NCBI RefSeq assembly: GCF_032884065.1
Contig: NC_088873.1
Span: 25,304,625 to 25,368,624 of the forward strand
Direction of reading: 5' to 3'
DNA: 64,000 nucleotides
From: Artemia franciscana
Lineage: Eukaryota; Arthropoda; Branchiopoda; Anostraca; Artemiidae
Shown here piece after piece: positions 33,540-44,259 of the stretch; the first letter of the stretch is position 1, and each line of letters begins with the position of its first letter. The notes under the pieces were generated by a model. That model had not been told where the DNA came from and searched no databases. It saw only the letters and a list, made by a program, of their open reading frames with translations. Made by a program: the position numbers and the translations under genes.

Positions 33540-34420
33540 AAGCTAGGACGATGAAATTTGGCAGGCATATCAGGAACTGGACCAGATTAAATTAGACATA
33601 GTCGTTTTCCCGATTTGACCATCTGGGGGGGGGGGGGTTAGGGCCCGTTAATTCAGAAAAATAGAAAAATGAAGTACTTTTAACTTACGAACGGTTGATC
33701 AGGTCTTAATGAAATTTGATGTTTGGAAGGATACCGTGTCTCAGAGCTGTTATTTTAAATCCCGACTGGATCTCGTGACATTGGGGGAGCTTGGAGGGGG
33801 AAACCTAAAATCTTGGAAAACACTTTAAAATAAGCAGAAGTCCTAGATACATGATTGACATAACCAGAACGGATTCGCTCTCTTTGGGGTAGTTGGGAGG
33901 GGGGGGGGGGTGATTCTGAAAAATTAGAAAAAATGAGGTATTTTTGACTTACAAACAGGTGATCGGATCTCAATGAAATTTGATATTTAGAAGGATATTG
34001 TGTCTCAAAGCTCTTATTTTAAATCCCGAACGGATCTGGTGACATTGGGGGGAGTTTGGGGTTACCTAAAATCATGGAAAACGCTTAGATTGGAGGGATT
34101 GGGCTGAAACTTGGTGGGAAAAATAAGCACAAGTCCTAGATACATGATTGACATAACCAGAACGGATCCGCTCTCTTTGGGGTAGTTTTTTTTTTTTGGG
34201 GGGGGGGGGGGGTTGGTTGATTCTGAAAAATTAGAAAAAATGAGGTATTTTTAACTTACGAACGGGTGATCGGATCTCAATGAAATTTGATATTTAGAAG
34301 GATATCGGGTCTCAAAGCTCTTATATTAAATCCCGACCGGATCTGGTGACATTGGGGGGGGGGACCTAAAATCAAGGAAAACGCTTAGATTGGAGGGATC
34401 AGGATGAAACTTGGTAATTT
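33540..34420 (+). repeat. Satellite-like units inside the hAT element
   Basis: Three units start near 33690, 33955 and 34260 with gatcggatctcaatgaaattt and carry ctcttattttaaatcccga and ggtgacattggggg. Spacing is about 265-305 bp. This is the same family as the arrays at 44715-46690, 48230-49560 and 59040-59990. G-runs inside units vary in length. Confidence 0.75.
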
Positions 34421-34576
34421 ATTTGACCAGGCATCCCACGCCATCTACCACAGATCTGATCCCAAGGATTTCTCCGAATCCTATATTTTGCCTATATTTG
34501 GGCCCGGGAAATCCTATAAAAATAGGACAGAGCCTATAATTTGAAACGGACTGACCTGTCCGAACCCTGTATTAAA

Positions 34577-35270
34577 TTACTTGGTATGATAATACTTTCT
34601 AGATTGAGATATACTGTAGACAAAATTTTAGAAGAAGAACAGTGTTGTTCTGGGAAGATTAGAGGATGTGTCGACCCAATTTTACTCTTAGGTTAATAAT
34701 TGAGAATTGCCCAAGTCATCAAACACCTTTAGTCTTCAGTTTTGTAGATTATGAGCAAGCGTTTGATCTAGGTGATAGAAGAGCTCTAGCAAAGGTGTTA
34801 TCCTTGTATGGTATACCAGCTAAATACATTAAAGTGATCTGTGCTATATATGAGAATAACACCGCTGTGGTTAAGGTAGGAAACGAGGTTAGTAGCTGCT
34901 TTTGTATTAGATCAGGAGCTAAACAAGATTGTGTTCTATCTACATTTATATGGATCATTTTGATGGATGTGGTCTTAAAAAGTACAGGAAAGGCAATAGG
35001 AGAACACGGAATCAAATGGGGAAGGAAACTTTTCCTGAATTTAGATTATGCTGATGATTTAAGTATCCTATATGAAAACGTGAGCAAAATGATGGAACTT
35101 TCAGATGTTTTGTGAGTTCATGGTGCTAGAACAGGTTTGATAACTGATGTTAAGAAGTCGCTATGTCTAGGAATAAGTGAAGATGAAAAGGTGATGTTGG
35201 TTAGCGAGATCTATCAAATGGACAGCCTCACTTGCAGTAGCGCTGCCCAAGTTAAGAACAATATTGGTAC
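34577..35270 (+). pseudogene. RTE-like RT catalytic part
   Basis: Continues from the insertion site with LLGMIILSRL, CVDPILLLRLIIENC, FVDYEQAFDLGDRRALAKVL, GIPAKYIKVICAIYENNTAV, GAKQDCVLSTF and LDYADDLSILYENVSKM. YADD is intact, and the AFD aspartate is kept. The turn GVKQGC is changed to GAKQDC. The reading ends at 35115 with TGA, and the thumb region can be followed in other frames to about 35235 (SEDEKVMLVSEIYQ...). Confidence 0.8.
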
Positions 35271-35329
35271 AATATATATTTTTTTTTGGTCTTAGACCAG
35301 GGTACTTGGTATTGAAGGAGTTGCCGTAG

Positions 35330-36400
35330 AAACTTCGAAAAGGGCCCATTCAATTGGAAATTAAAAGGGCCAACGCCCTTTATAATAGTCAAAAGTGATT
35401 GGAGGGTAACCAACCCCCCTCCCACCATATCCCCAAACACATCCAATCAAAATTTTGAGATGGCCATTTTGTTCAACATAGTTTAAAGGTTTGAAAATTA
35501 TGTGGTGGCAAACCCCCCACAGCCCTCAGAGCAAGTGTTGTAAGTTATACCCTGGGGGCATATAAGGTTTTTATAGAAAGTATTGTCCTAGGAACTTCCA
35601 AAAGGGCTCATTCGATTGGAAATTGAGAGGACTAGCGCCCTTTGAATAGTCAAAAGTGATCGAAGGGCAAATCCCCCCCCCCTCACGCCAATCATTTCCC
35701 CAAGCACTTTTGACCAAATTTTGATAGAACCATTTGGTTCAACTTAGTTGAAAGGTCTGGAAATCATGTCTTTGAGGATGACTACCTTCCCCCCCACAGC
35801 CCTCGGGGCAAGGGTTGCAAGTTATTTCCTGGGGACATATAAGGTTTCTATAGAAAGCGTGGTCATATAAATTTCGGAGAGGGTCATTGGAGTGATATAG
35901 GAAGGCAAACAGCCCGCTGTCCATCATTTCCCCAAACACTTCTTATCAAAATTTTGAGATAGCCAATTTGTTCAACGTAGCTGAAAGGTCCAGAAATTCT
36001 GTCTTTGAGGATGACAACCCACCACAGCCCTCAGGGTAGCGATTGTAAGTTATGGCCTGGGGGCATATATGGTTTGTATAGAAAGCGTGGTTATATAAAC
36101 TTTGGAGGGGGTTATTGTATTGGTAATCAAAAGCTCTAGTGCCCTTTTTAAGTCAAACTGATCGGAGGGTAGCACCCCCCCCCCCTATACACACTTCGTA
36201 TTGTCCAGAAATGTATCTAATAGAAATTTTGAGATAGGGAATTTATTAAAGATAGTCCAAACACTGTATAACAAGCTCTGGGGGTTCAAAGAAACCCCCA
36301 GGGCCTGGGGGAAAGGATTGTAAATTATACCCCGGGTGAATCTATTGTTTTCATGGAAGGGATGGTTGTATAAACTTCAGAGGATGCTCCTCTGATTTGA
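35330..36400 (+). repeat. Tandem repeats, second family (~230-285 bp units)
   Basis: Four units are marked by ataaggtttttatagaaag-type blocks near 35565, 35850, 36075 and 36345, together with gattggaaattgagagg, aaaagtgat.ggaggg and ccaaacact. The same blocks occur singly at 18460-18640, 20080, 23480, 55250-55430 and 63380-63640. There is no coding signal. Confidence 0.7.
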
Positions 36401-36465
36401 AGTATAACCCCTGTATCTCTGTATGATTTGAAGATCACCCACTGTATCTGTTAACATTCGGGAAA

Positions 36466-37110
36466 ATGACTACCCATCTTCATAAAGAATTGGGGTATGG
36501 GATACTTTTATTTCCAAATGCCCAACTTTGCCATTTATTTTTCCCTTGTCTGCCTTTTTCTCCAGCATGGAGGGTAACTCCTCTTATTGTAACCTTCCGA
36601 GTAATTACGGAAAAGAATCAAAATATCCCTCCAGCAGTAATTCAAGTGGAATTCCCAAAAATTAGAATGATAAAGTTCCATGAGTTCCTGGAAATTTACA
36701 CAGATGACCTCGTACAAGCAGGTAAAGCAGCTGCTGCTGCAGCCATCCTCCAGCTAAACCTCCACATTTCGAAACCGCTCCCCGATGGTTCCTCCGCCCT
36801 CACGGCTGAAATAGCTGCAATATACGAGGCTCTGAAGGTGGTCCACGCAAACTCTCCTCCTCCTCCCATGAAAAAGGCAGTTGTATTATCAGACTCCTAA
36901 TCATCTCTACAAATTGTTAAGAAAATCCATTTACTGACAGCGTTATCCATCGGTTGCAATTGATAAAAGCCCTTGCCAATTAGGGGGTAGAACTAGCTCT
37001 CCAACATGTCCCTAGCCAACAGGGAAACGTGTTAATGAGGAGGTTGACAAACTGGCAAACCAAGAAATCCAGAGGTATTCTGAAATCGTCCAACCCTCTG
37101 TATCTATCAC
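36466..37110 (+). pseudogene. RNase H fragment of a retroelement
   Basis: The frame 36466-36900 ends in IYTDDLVQAGKAAAAAAILQ, then SSALTAEIAAIYEALKVVHA and KKAVVLSDS, the order of the first catalytic Asp, the catalytic Glu and the second Asp of type-I RNase H. The usual TDGS is TDDL here. After a stop at 36898 the sequence continues SSLQIVKKIH, then LALQHVPSQQGN, then NEEVDKLANQEI in other frames, matching the C-terminal His/Asp block. Neither RT nor integrase is found beside it, so it is an isolated remnant, probably of an I/R1-type LINE. Confidence 0.7.
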
Positions 37111-37317
37111 CCTTAGTGATGCACTGCAAGGTAGAAATTGCAAATTACTCCACTATAGGCCGTTGGAGCTCATATTTAAATGACTTGGCGTTTCTGATTA
37201 TAAACAAAACTCCCAGCACTGATGATAATAGCTTAAGACAAAACCAAAGCAAATGCTTGTAATGGAACCATGGATTCCTTTCCTCTGCAATAATCGGTAT
37301 ATAAATGGGAATCTATT

Positions 37318-37765
37318 AAAAGTGAAAATTATATTTACATGAACAAAACAAAAGAAGGTAACCTTCTTTTGGTAACCTTCTTTTGTTTTGTTCATGTAAA
37401 TATAATTTTCACTTTTCGCTTTGGTTTTGTCTAAGTTATTGCCATCAATTTTGGGAGTTTTGTTTATAATTTGAGTTGTTCTTATTTATTTATTGTTTAT
37501 CTTTTTTTCGTGTGTTTAGTTATCGCGTTTTTTGTGTTGTTTAAAAAAAAAAATTGTTTCTTCTTTTTTGTCGTTTGTAATTTTTTTTTTCTGTTGAGAA
37601 CGGCTCCCAGACGTGGGGCCGAAATGTTCAGAATATTGTTATTTTTTTAGTTAAAGTGCAGTTTTGTTTTTATATTTTATTTTTTGTTCACTGCTTTGTC
37701 GAAATTAAAACCCGTTTTCTCTTTGCTTAATTCTTCGTAAATGGAAAAGCAGTGTGGTCTAAGAA
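37318..37765 (+). mobile_element. Truncated PLE tail with terminal hairpin
   Basis: 37318-37416 is a near-perfect hairpin: ~40 bp arms (aaaagtgaaaattatattta... and its reverse complement) around a ~19 base loop. It is followed by T-rich 3' UTR-like sequence with a hammerhead-like motif and, near the end, aatggaaaagcagtgtggtct (about 37740-37760). The full PLE ends with the related tatggaaaggcagtgtggtct (about 30043-30063). I interpret it as a severely 5'-truncated PLE insertion with a very short inverted arm. Confidence 0.65.
37591..37628 (+). ncRNA. Degenerate hammerhead-like motif in the PLE tail
   Basis: ctgttgagaa is followed by cggctcc...ggggccg and then GAAATGTTC, in the position matching 29943-29976 of the full PLE. 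The first core box is altered, so ribozyme activity is unlikely. Confidence 0.35.
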
Positions 37766-38560
37766 ATTATTTACCCTTTAAACCTTCAAACTGGAAAATC
37801 TCATGAAGGAATTTTTCTACCAAAAAATGGATGGCATATTCTTTGATCAGCTCATCAAGAGCTATCGGCTGCCGTCGGAAAAAATATATCTGTCTTAGTT
37901 CAAAAGTTGACTTTTTTGCCGTAAGCCAATTTTCTAACGTCATCACTTAGAAAGTAGCAAAGGATAAACTCCAATTTCTTTAGCAATGAGAGAACTTTTA
38001 AAGTTTAGGAGGCACATCTGATACCATTTCTGTATCAGCCTATTTTTGGTTGCAGTGTGTACCTTACTACTGAAGTTGTCAACCCCTTTAAACTTTCAAA
38101 CTGATACATCTCATGAAGGAATTTTTCTACCAAAAAATAGATGACATATATTTTGATCAGCTCATCAAGAGCTTTCGACTGTAGTCGAAAAAAAATCTAT
38201 CGGTCTTAGTTCAAAAGTTGACTGTTTTGCCGTAGGCCAAGTTTCTAACGTCATCACTTAGAAAGTAGCAAAGGATAAACTCTAATTTCTTTAGCAATGA
38301 GAGAACTTTTAAAGTTTAAAAGGCACGTCTGATACCATTTCTCTACCGCAATCCCAAGTGCCAAAAACCGAATGATAGGCTCAGCTGAAATCACGAACAG
38401 AAATGGGTTCGTGATTTCACGAACCCATTTCGTGAATCACGTCTAACTCAGAGGTTGGACCCTTTACAACTTTCTAGGAATAAGCTGAAATCGAGGCGCT
38501 AAAAAAAAACCCACAAAAAACACGATAAAGCCAAAGTGTTGCTTTCGCAACACAAAAAAC
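37766..38560. repeat. Two tandem units plus stem-bounded edge of the 9100-10640 family
   Basis: Units at about 37767-38085 and 38086-38345 share tctcatgaaggaatttttct, tttgatcagctcatcaagag and tagaaagtagcaaaggataa. They match 9660-9925 in reverse complement. The region ends near 38555 with aagtgttgctttcgcaacac, as in the edges of the 9100-10640 repeat. A short palindrome of aacccatttc / gaaatgggtt lies at 38400-38440. Confidence 0.65.
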
Positions 38561-40339
38561 GAGTGAAGAACTTAGACATTTATACAAAAGTAACAAAAAG
38601 TGTAAACTACATAAAAAACAGTTTATTATAAGTTAGATTACTTACAAAGCTGTGTGACAATATGTGAGCTACTTACACCTCCCTTTTGGACTAAAGTCAA
38701 GATTGCTGACTAGCTTGTGGCAAAATGATTCAGAGGATGTATGAACTTAAAGTGGGAATTTTAATTTTTATCAAAGAAAATGAAATTGAGGACGCAAATA
38801 TGTTTAGGGATTGTAATCTAATTATTAAACATACTTGTTTGGTGAATATTTTAGAAAAATTAAGCTTTTTGAACAAATTGACGTAAGGGCTAAAAATACA
38901 TCTGTTGATTCAAAAAGATGTTGTGAAAGTATTCATAAAAAATGGAGCTATAGAAGGGGAATTTGGGAAAAATAAGTTTGACATGTATCCACTTTTAAAT
39001 TTATCGCCCAAGATAACATAGAAGCGAACAAAAATCCATTTGTTGAACACTTGGATATTTTTTATAAATTCATTTCTCGAATTATTTTAATGATCTCAAT
39101 TTTACAAAATATGTGTGGATACAGAATTCATTTATTGACAGAGGAGATTAGAAGTTTTAATCGCAAGTAATGAGAAACAAAACTTGATTAAATTAGCTTG
39201 TGATAATTCTATAGAATAAAATCTTCAGAATACAATTTTCATTCAATCTTGGCTAGGTATTAAGAGTGAATATAATATTTGGTCTAATAAAGCTTTGCAT
39301 TCCTGCAGTTCGCAAAATTTCATTGAATATGTGATTGTTTGTTGCAGAAAAGGAGCTTCATATAGTCATCTCATCGTTGACGTCAACATTTAACAAACTT
39401 TGTGCTAGCTAGTACATGTCTAAAAGATATATTTTGTATTATTAAAAATTTCGTGTCTGTGTTATTCTAGAAAATGAAAGGGAGGCACCATTTGATAAAA
39501 ATATTTTTAGGGGAAACCTTAAAACATATTTTTAAGCTAGCCATTTGTATCTAACTTGAGGGGACAGTGTGGGGAACAGGGAATTGGAATGTATTAAAAG
39601 ATACAATTAAGATGTATTTGAATTAATTTTTTTTTTTTAAATCTGTCTATCTGGGAATGTATGGCTAAACTGTATTTTTACTTTTGTGGTTTTGGCATGT
39701 AATAGATATATACAACTTCCATTTTTGGCTGGTGTGAAGATGAAACATCAGCAGTAGCTGTGTGATGGAAACTAAATTAAATTGGCTTTATGTGCATGTA
39801 TTGGGAATTTCTAGCATTGGCTGAGCAAGCTCAAAATAATTGAACACGTGGTGAGAGGGAAGGAAGAAGCTTTCAGGACAAAAAACTTTTATAAAGTGAA
39901 TATTGTTAAGAGGCTGTTTTTATTTATTTATTTATTATTTTTTTTTATCTAAAATGATTTTCTTAGAGTCAAGATTGTGGATTTAAAAATATTTGGCTTC
40001 CTCTTAAAAGGCATAAAATTTGGATTCAATTGATACTGTGAGAGGGAAGGGGGATTTCGAGATGTTGTAATTCATAATAAAATGGCCCTTACTCGAGTGT
40101 TTAGTAGTTACCAGGATTATCTAATTTACCAAGACTTGGTGAGACATTAAGGGGTGATTTTAAACGGGGTTTGTAAATTATTAAGTTATGTAAGAAATTA
40201 AGCCCATAGAAATAATAGACTAAAATAAAAGGACTTAAGCTCATGCAGGAACTTGACCATATGTGTGTGAATGGGGCTGGTATAGTTTAAGCAGAATGCA
40301 CTAAGACCACTTGTTAAATTTTGCTTTGTTTTCTTTTAG

Positions 40340-41559
40340 GATTTTAGACGTATTAACAAGAAATAAGAATATCAGCTGGAACTTTATGAACTGTGTTGAC
40401 CCAGTAGGAGATGGTGCACAGGACTACTATGAAGTCATCAAAAAGCCAATGTGGTTCAAGAAAATCAGGGAAAATATCTACGCTAGAAAATATACTAGCC
40501 TTAAAGAGATAGTGATGGATATTCGTCTTGTGTTTAAGAACGCTTATTTCTATAACGGACCTACTAATCTAGTTAGTAGGCGTGCTCTTAAACTTGAAAA
40601 TATGCTGGAAGAGCAGCTACAAACCTTGTCGGAAGATTTAAGGCAAACGTGCACTTTGGATGCCTGTTATGGAAACGATTTTTGTACTAAAGTAGATGAG
40701 ACTGATGAAAAAGTGGCTGGATCCTACTTATTAAAATACGCTGTAAGTGAAAGAAGTCGTGCAGATGCAGAGAAAAGGCTTCTCGAAGAAAAAGAAGAAG
40801 AACTTAGAAAGCAGGTAGAAAATAACAGGCGTTGTCAGTGGGAAGACTGTATTAGTTACATAAAGATTAAAGAATTCTTAAGAACTTCTTGGGAGGTACC
40901 CCAAATAGGACAGTTTTTATTGCTAGCCAGTGGAGTTTTGAATTTTGCTCCCACTTCAATATTTGAACTAGAACATATGCTAATTTTACCCCAATCATCT
41001 CGCACTTTAAGGTTGTTAATGACTACGTTACTATCTAACCCTGTTGCAAGAGGAAAGCTTACCGAAAAACCGCCAATGCCCTACTCTTATTGGTCAATGA
41101 AATTATCTAGTAGATTATCAGATTGGTTTCGAATATTCACAAAAGAAAAACAAAATGCTTTGAAAATGGTACTGGACTATGGTTTGGATAAATCCTTGTG
41201 GGAGGAACTTGATTTTGAGAACCCTCTGGAAAAAAAAGAGTTTCATGAACTCCCTTTGAAACATCGTTGGGTTATACTAAAAGGGATATGTGACTATGTA
41301 GTGCATGCCCATAAAAGTGTCCAGGAAGTCATAATGCTCGGAGACACAGATTTGTCAAAACCCCATATACTTGGTGAAGATGAAAAAGGGTTTGAATATT
41401 TCTACTTTCCTCAAGTTACAGGCTGGGATGTTCGAATATACCGACAGAAGCAGAATGTGTATTATCCAGAAGATGACCCACTCTGGTTTCGCCTGTTACA
41501 TGATCGCCGTCTTGAGATGGTAGAATTTGAAGCAAGGATAGAAGCAGCACATGTTAGAG
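40340..41559 (+). CDS. Bromodomain gene, exon b (bromodomain + DDT/WHIM-like region)
   Basis: Acceptor ttcttttag and donor gtaggg bound a 1220 bp exon that ends in phase 1. Residues about 10-100 form a bromodomain: WNFMNCVDPVGDGAQDYYEV, IKKPMWFKKI, KYTSLKEIVMDIRLVFKNAY, and the acetyl-lysine-binding Asn in FYNGPTN. A charged helix follows (SERSRADAEKRLLEEKEEEL). Then EVPQIGQFLLLASGVLNFAP and FELEHMLILPQSSRTLRLLM resemble a DDT module, and HRWVILKGICDYVV with LGEDEKGFEYFYFPQ resembles WHIM motifs of ISWI-associated proteins. A role in binding acetylated chromatin in the nucleus is inferred. CECR2, BPTF and BAZ proteins carry the DDT before the bromodomain; here it comes after. BRD10/KIAA2026-type proteins are my best guess for orthology. 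Confidence 0.9.
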
Positions 41560-43906
41560 GTAGGGGTATATTCGCTCTTTTTTTTTAGTTCTTTGCTAGA
41601 CTGTGCCTAAAGAGGCGTTCGATTACCAGAGATGCATCCAATTACTAAACAGGCATTTAGAAGTAAATACACTAGTAGGTGTTTTTGCCATGTGTACACA
41701 AATGCTAGACTACTTTTTGCACTGTTGATTTGTATCAGACTTGTTTTAAGCTATTATTTTTTTTCAACTGGTAAAAACACTGCAACAAAGAAATATATAA
41801 ACATATGGATTAAGTAGGTGAATAAAGAAGAATAACATTTAGAAATATGAATTCGGTTTTACAAAGCCAATTATAACCTAAAAATTTTCATTTTATAGCA
41901 AAAAAAGTGGTATGGGTTTAACTTTTGCAGTTTTTATGGAAACTGTAAGCCTACAGCTGGATTAATGATATGACATTTTGGAATGTTGTGCATAATCTCA
42001 CCTGAGGCCAAAAAAGGAAGATTTTTGCTTATTTTGCTTAAAAACACTGAAGGTGACAACTCGTTTAGACATTGGTAAGTAAACACGGTAGCCTGAAATG
42101 GATCTGCTTTTATCCCGCTATCCCGGAAGATAAAAGCTGCTATCCCGCGCTTTTATCGTCCTAAAGCATGAAGACTGTGTTTTTTTTCCTTTGTAACATA
42201 ATCACAAATCAAGCGAATAACCTTATTTTGTTGAATTTGCACATCTTTAAAATCTATATAAAACTGCTAGCCCATAAAACATAACCATAAGATATATAAT
42301 TATTAATGATTGCATATTAAAAAAAGAAATATAACTTGGTTTGGCAAACACAGTTTGAGTCTTTATATAATGCCAAAGCCTCTAGTAACTCCGGAAGCAA
42401 CTATATCACAATCGTGTTTCCAAGAGAAATTTTGATCAAGGTAAAACTATATATCCTTAAAAGATAAACCTGTTGTACGGAGATATCAGATAATACCACT
42501 AAGATCAGCTAGTTTTCTTGTCGTATTCTCTTTCATGTTGATGTTTAATTTCCTCAGACTTGAGAATAAGTGGAATTTACTTAAACATAATTAACTGTAT
42601 AAACAAGGTCATCATCAACACATGAAGGCAAATTATCTTGCATTGTCATACACTAACGATGTTAAGTAAGTGCCAGGAGATAAAACTTCATCGTATCTAC
42701 ACAACTTAAAAACAAGGCCGGACCCAAAAACGAATCCTCAGGAGCACAAGACTTGATCAACAATAATGATGCACAATAATGAAACACAATAATGATGATT
42801 AATGTTTTACTTTCTGACTTCTGTTTTGAGTCAAATGCTTTTAAATTTATTTTCATTCTGGACTATTAAACCGTTTCTAATCAAATAATTTAAATTCTTT
42901 TTACCAAAAATCTGAGACCACCACAATTCGTATTCTGACCCTCCAACTTTCAACCTGAAAAAGCAAACTATGACGGGGATCACGACAGAGCAAACAACTA
43001 CCCTATTCATCAAGAAACAGCAAAATATCAAGAAAACCTGTAGTTAGGTGACACTTTCATGACCATGGACATAATGATTGACTTAGTGGAATCTGGGCCG
43101 GCAGAATACACGAGCTTATCCTGAGAGGCTTCAGATTAATAAGCGGTGGTCATTAAGTTGACCAGTCTTAGTGGGTCAATACACTTGATTAAACAAGAAT
43201 CATTAGCTGTATTCTAAATTAAAATCACACAAAAACACGGAAAAATATCAAACCATAGGGAAGGAAAAACAGTTTGTGAAAATGTGATAACAAGAGAAAA
43301 TGAAAAAGAAAGCAAAAATATCAAGAAGCTAATTACATCAAGAAAAAAAATGATAGAAACTAAGCAAATACACCACAGGCTACCAATGAAGTAATACATA
43401 TTAGCAATTCATCTAAATGACATACAAGCTACAAACACTATGCAGACACTATGACCACAAAGCAGGCCAATGGGCCCTCCAAGATTACGTCTCGTCGTCG
43501 AATTTAAGTAGAGCTTCTTTTTGTTTTTTAAAGAGAAAATTATTTTGTTATATTGCCTACTATTTCTAATTTTTTTTTTTTAGTGGGTTGGCAACTACGA
43601 CATTCAATCAATTGTAAACATTGAACTTGACTAAGCAAGTTCTCAAATGTAACTTTTGACTGGTCAAGTCGTCAATGTGCACTTTTTTCTTGCAGAAGCT
43701 AATTCAGATAGTAGACTTAGTTTAGATTATCCACTTCATCCTATGAAACCAGTAGGACATGTCGATTTAGCGAGTGGGAAACCACTATAAGTGTTGATGT
43801 AACGTTTAACTATGAATTGAGAAATGAATCGATTTTTTCTACCGTTAACACAAATCTGATCTATTGCCTGCTTTAACTGTTGGTATTATCAATATTTTTC
43901 ATTTAG
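41560..43906 (+). other. Intron b-c
   Basis: AT-rich. 41930-42040 matches the 9190-9310 repeat (gcagtttttatggaaactgt; cagctggattaatgatatga). A possible alternative exon lies at 43696-43793. Nothing else is recognised. Confidence 0.55.
43696..43793 (+). other. Possible alternative exon between exons b and c
   Basis: A good acceptor (cttttttcttgcag) precedes a stretch that continues exon b in phase: ANSDSRLSLDYPLHP, then MKPVGHVDLASGKPL and TAA. It could be a terminal exon truncating the protein before the AT-hook region, or a cassette exon ending at the weak donor gcga/gtggga (about 43777), which would keep phase 1 into exon c. Or it may be chance. Confidence 0.3.
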
Positions 43907-44259
43907 CAGAAGAGAAAAGTCTCGAAGAGCTCCAAAGGAGCAAGAAGAAGAGACAAAACCGAATAGTTGAACCACCCACTAAGCGGCCAAAAGTAGAGAC
44001 TTCACATGCAGAAGCTAGCAGAAAATCAAATAGGATCTCTAGGCAAGCGAGGTCCACGCGCTCTACCAAATCAAATTCCCCAGTTTCAAATGCGTTACCT
44101 CATAAAGAAGCAACAATGGTCTCTCCAAGAGTTTCGATGCGAATCAGAGACAAAGGCGGAAAAAAGCGAAGTTTCTACGGTTTTGAGGAAGAAGATGATG
44201 ACGCCCTTCCTTTATCTGTGGTGCGGGAATCTGTTATTAAGGACAATGGTATCCAAGGA
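43907..44259 (+). CDS. Bromodomain gene, exon c (basic, nuclear-localisation-like)
   Basis: A segment of about 350 bp starts at a tandem acceptor (ttagcag, so 43907 or 43910) and ends at a gtaagt donor in phase 0. It encodes EEKSLEELQRSKKKRQNR, then PTKRPKVE, both looking like nuclear localisation signals, then a Ser/Arg-rich stretch (SRKSNRISRQARSTRSTKS) and an acidic patch EEEDDDALPLSVV. Joined to exon b the protein reads EAAHVR(A/E)EEKSLEE. There is no catalytic domain. Upstream open sequence to 43864 is read-through of the intron and is not included. Confidence 0.78.

Larger units (their letters stand above)
32675..34568. mobile_element. Non-autonomous hAT-like element inserted in the RTE LINE
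   Basis: Ends are cagtgttcggac (32675) and gtccgaaccct (to 34568), inverted with one mismatch in the shared bases. The 8 bp sequence gtattaaa flanks both sides (32667-32674 and 34569-34576). Subterminal cctata repeats occur at both ends. The 1.9 kb interior holds no transposase, only a LINE C-terminal fragment and satellite units. CAG ends, short TIRs and 8 bp duplication fit hAT. The restored RT reading across the empty site independently supports the boundaries. Confidence 0.85.
31320..35270 (+). mobile_element. RTE-like LINE, split by a hAT-like insertion
   Basis: A + strand non-LTR element with endonuclease (about 31330-31600), RT N-part (32413-32674) and RT C-part (34577-35270). The part between 32675 and 34568 is a later DNA transposon. 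Removing one target copy joins the RT reading exactly (…NLVHLGIK, then LLGMIILSRLRY…). The RT motif set (LKNNKAPGADTVVNEFLKYG; FVDYEQAFD; LDYADDLSIL) is typical of RTE-clade elements. Frameshifts and stops are common, as at 32598 and in the endonuclease. The 5' limit is uncertain and may reach back to about 30830. Confidence 0.82.
30328..40339 (+). other. Intron a-b of the bromodomain gene (10 kb, transposon-filled)
   Basis: Bounded by gtaagt and ttcttttag. It contains a 78-base T run, an RTE-like LINE split by a hAT-like element, satellite units, an RNase H fragment, a PLE tail and further repeats, each listed separately. 38560-40339 is AT-rich without a recognisable feature. Confidence 0.6.

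Noticed and set aside
43864..43906. Using the start at 43864 as a gene start for exon c
   Set aside because: It uses a non-ATG codon, lies in the polypyrimidine/acceptor region, and the phase-correct exon starts at 43907 or 43910.
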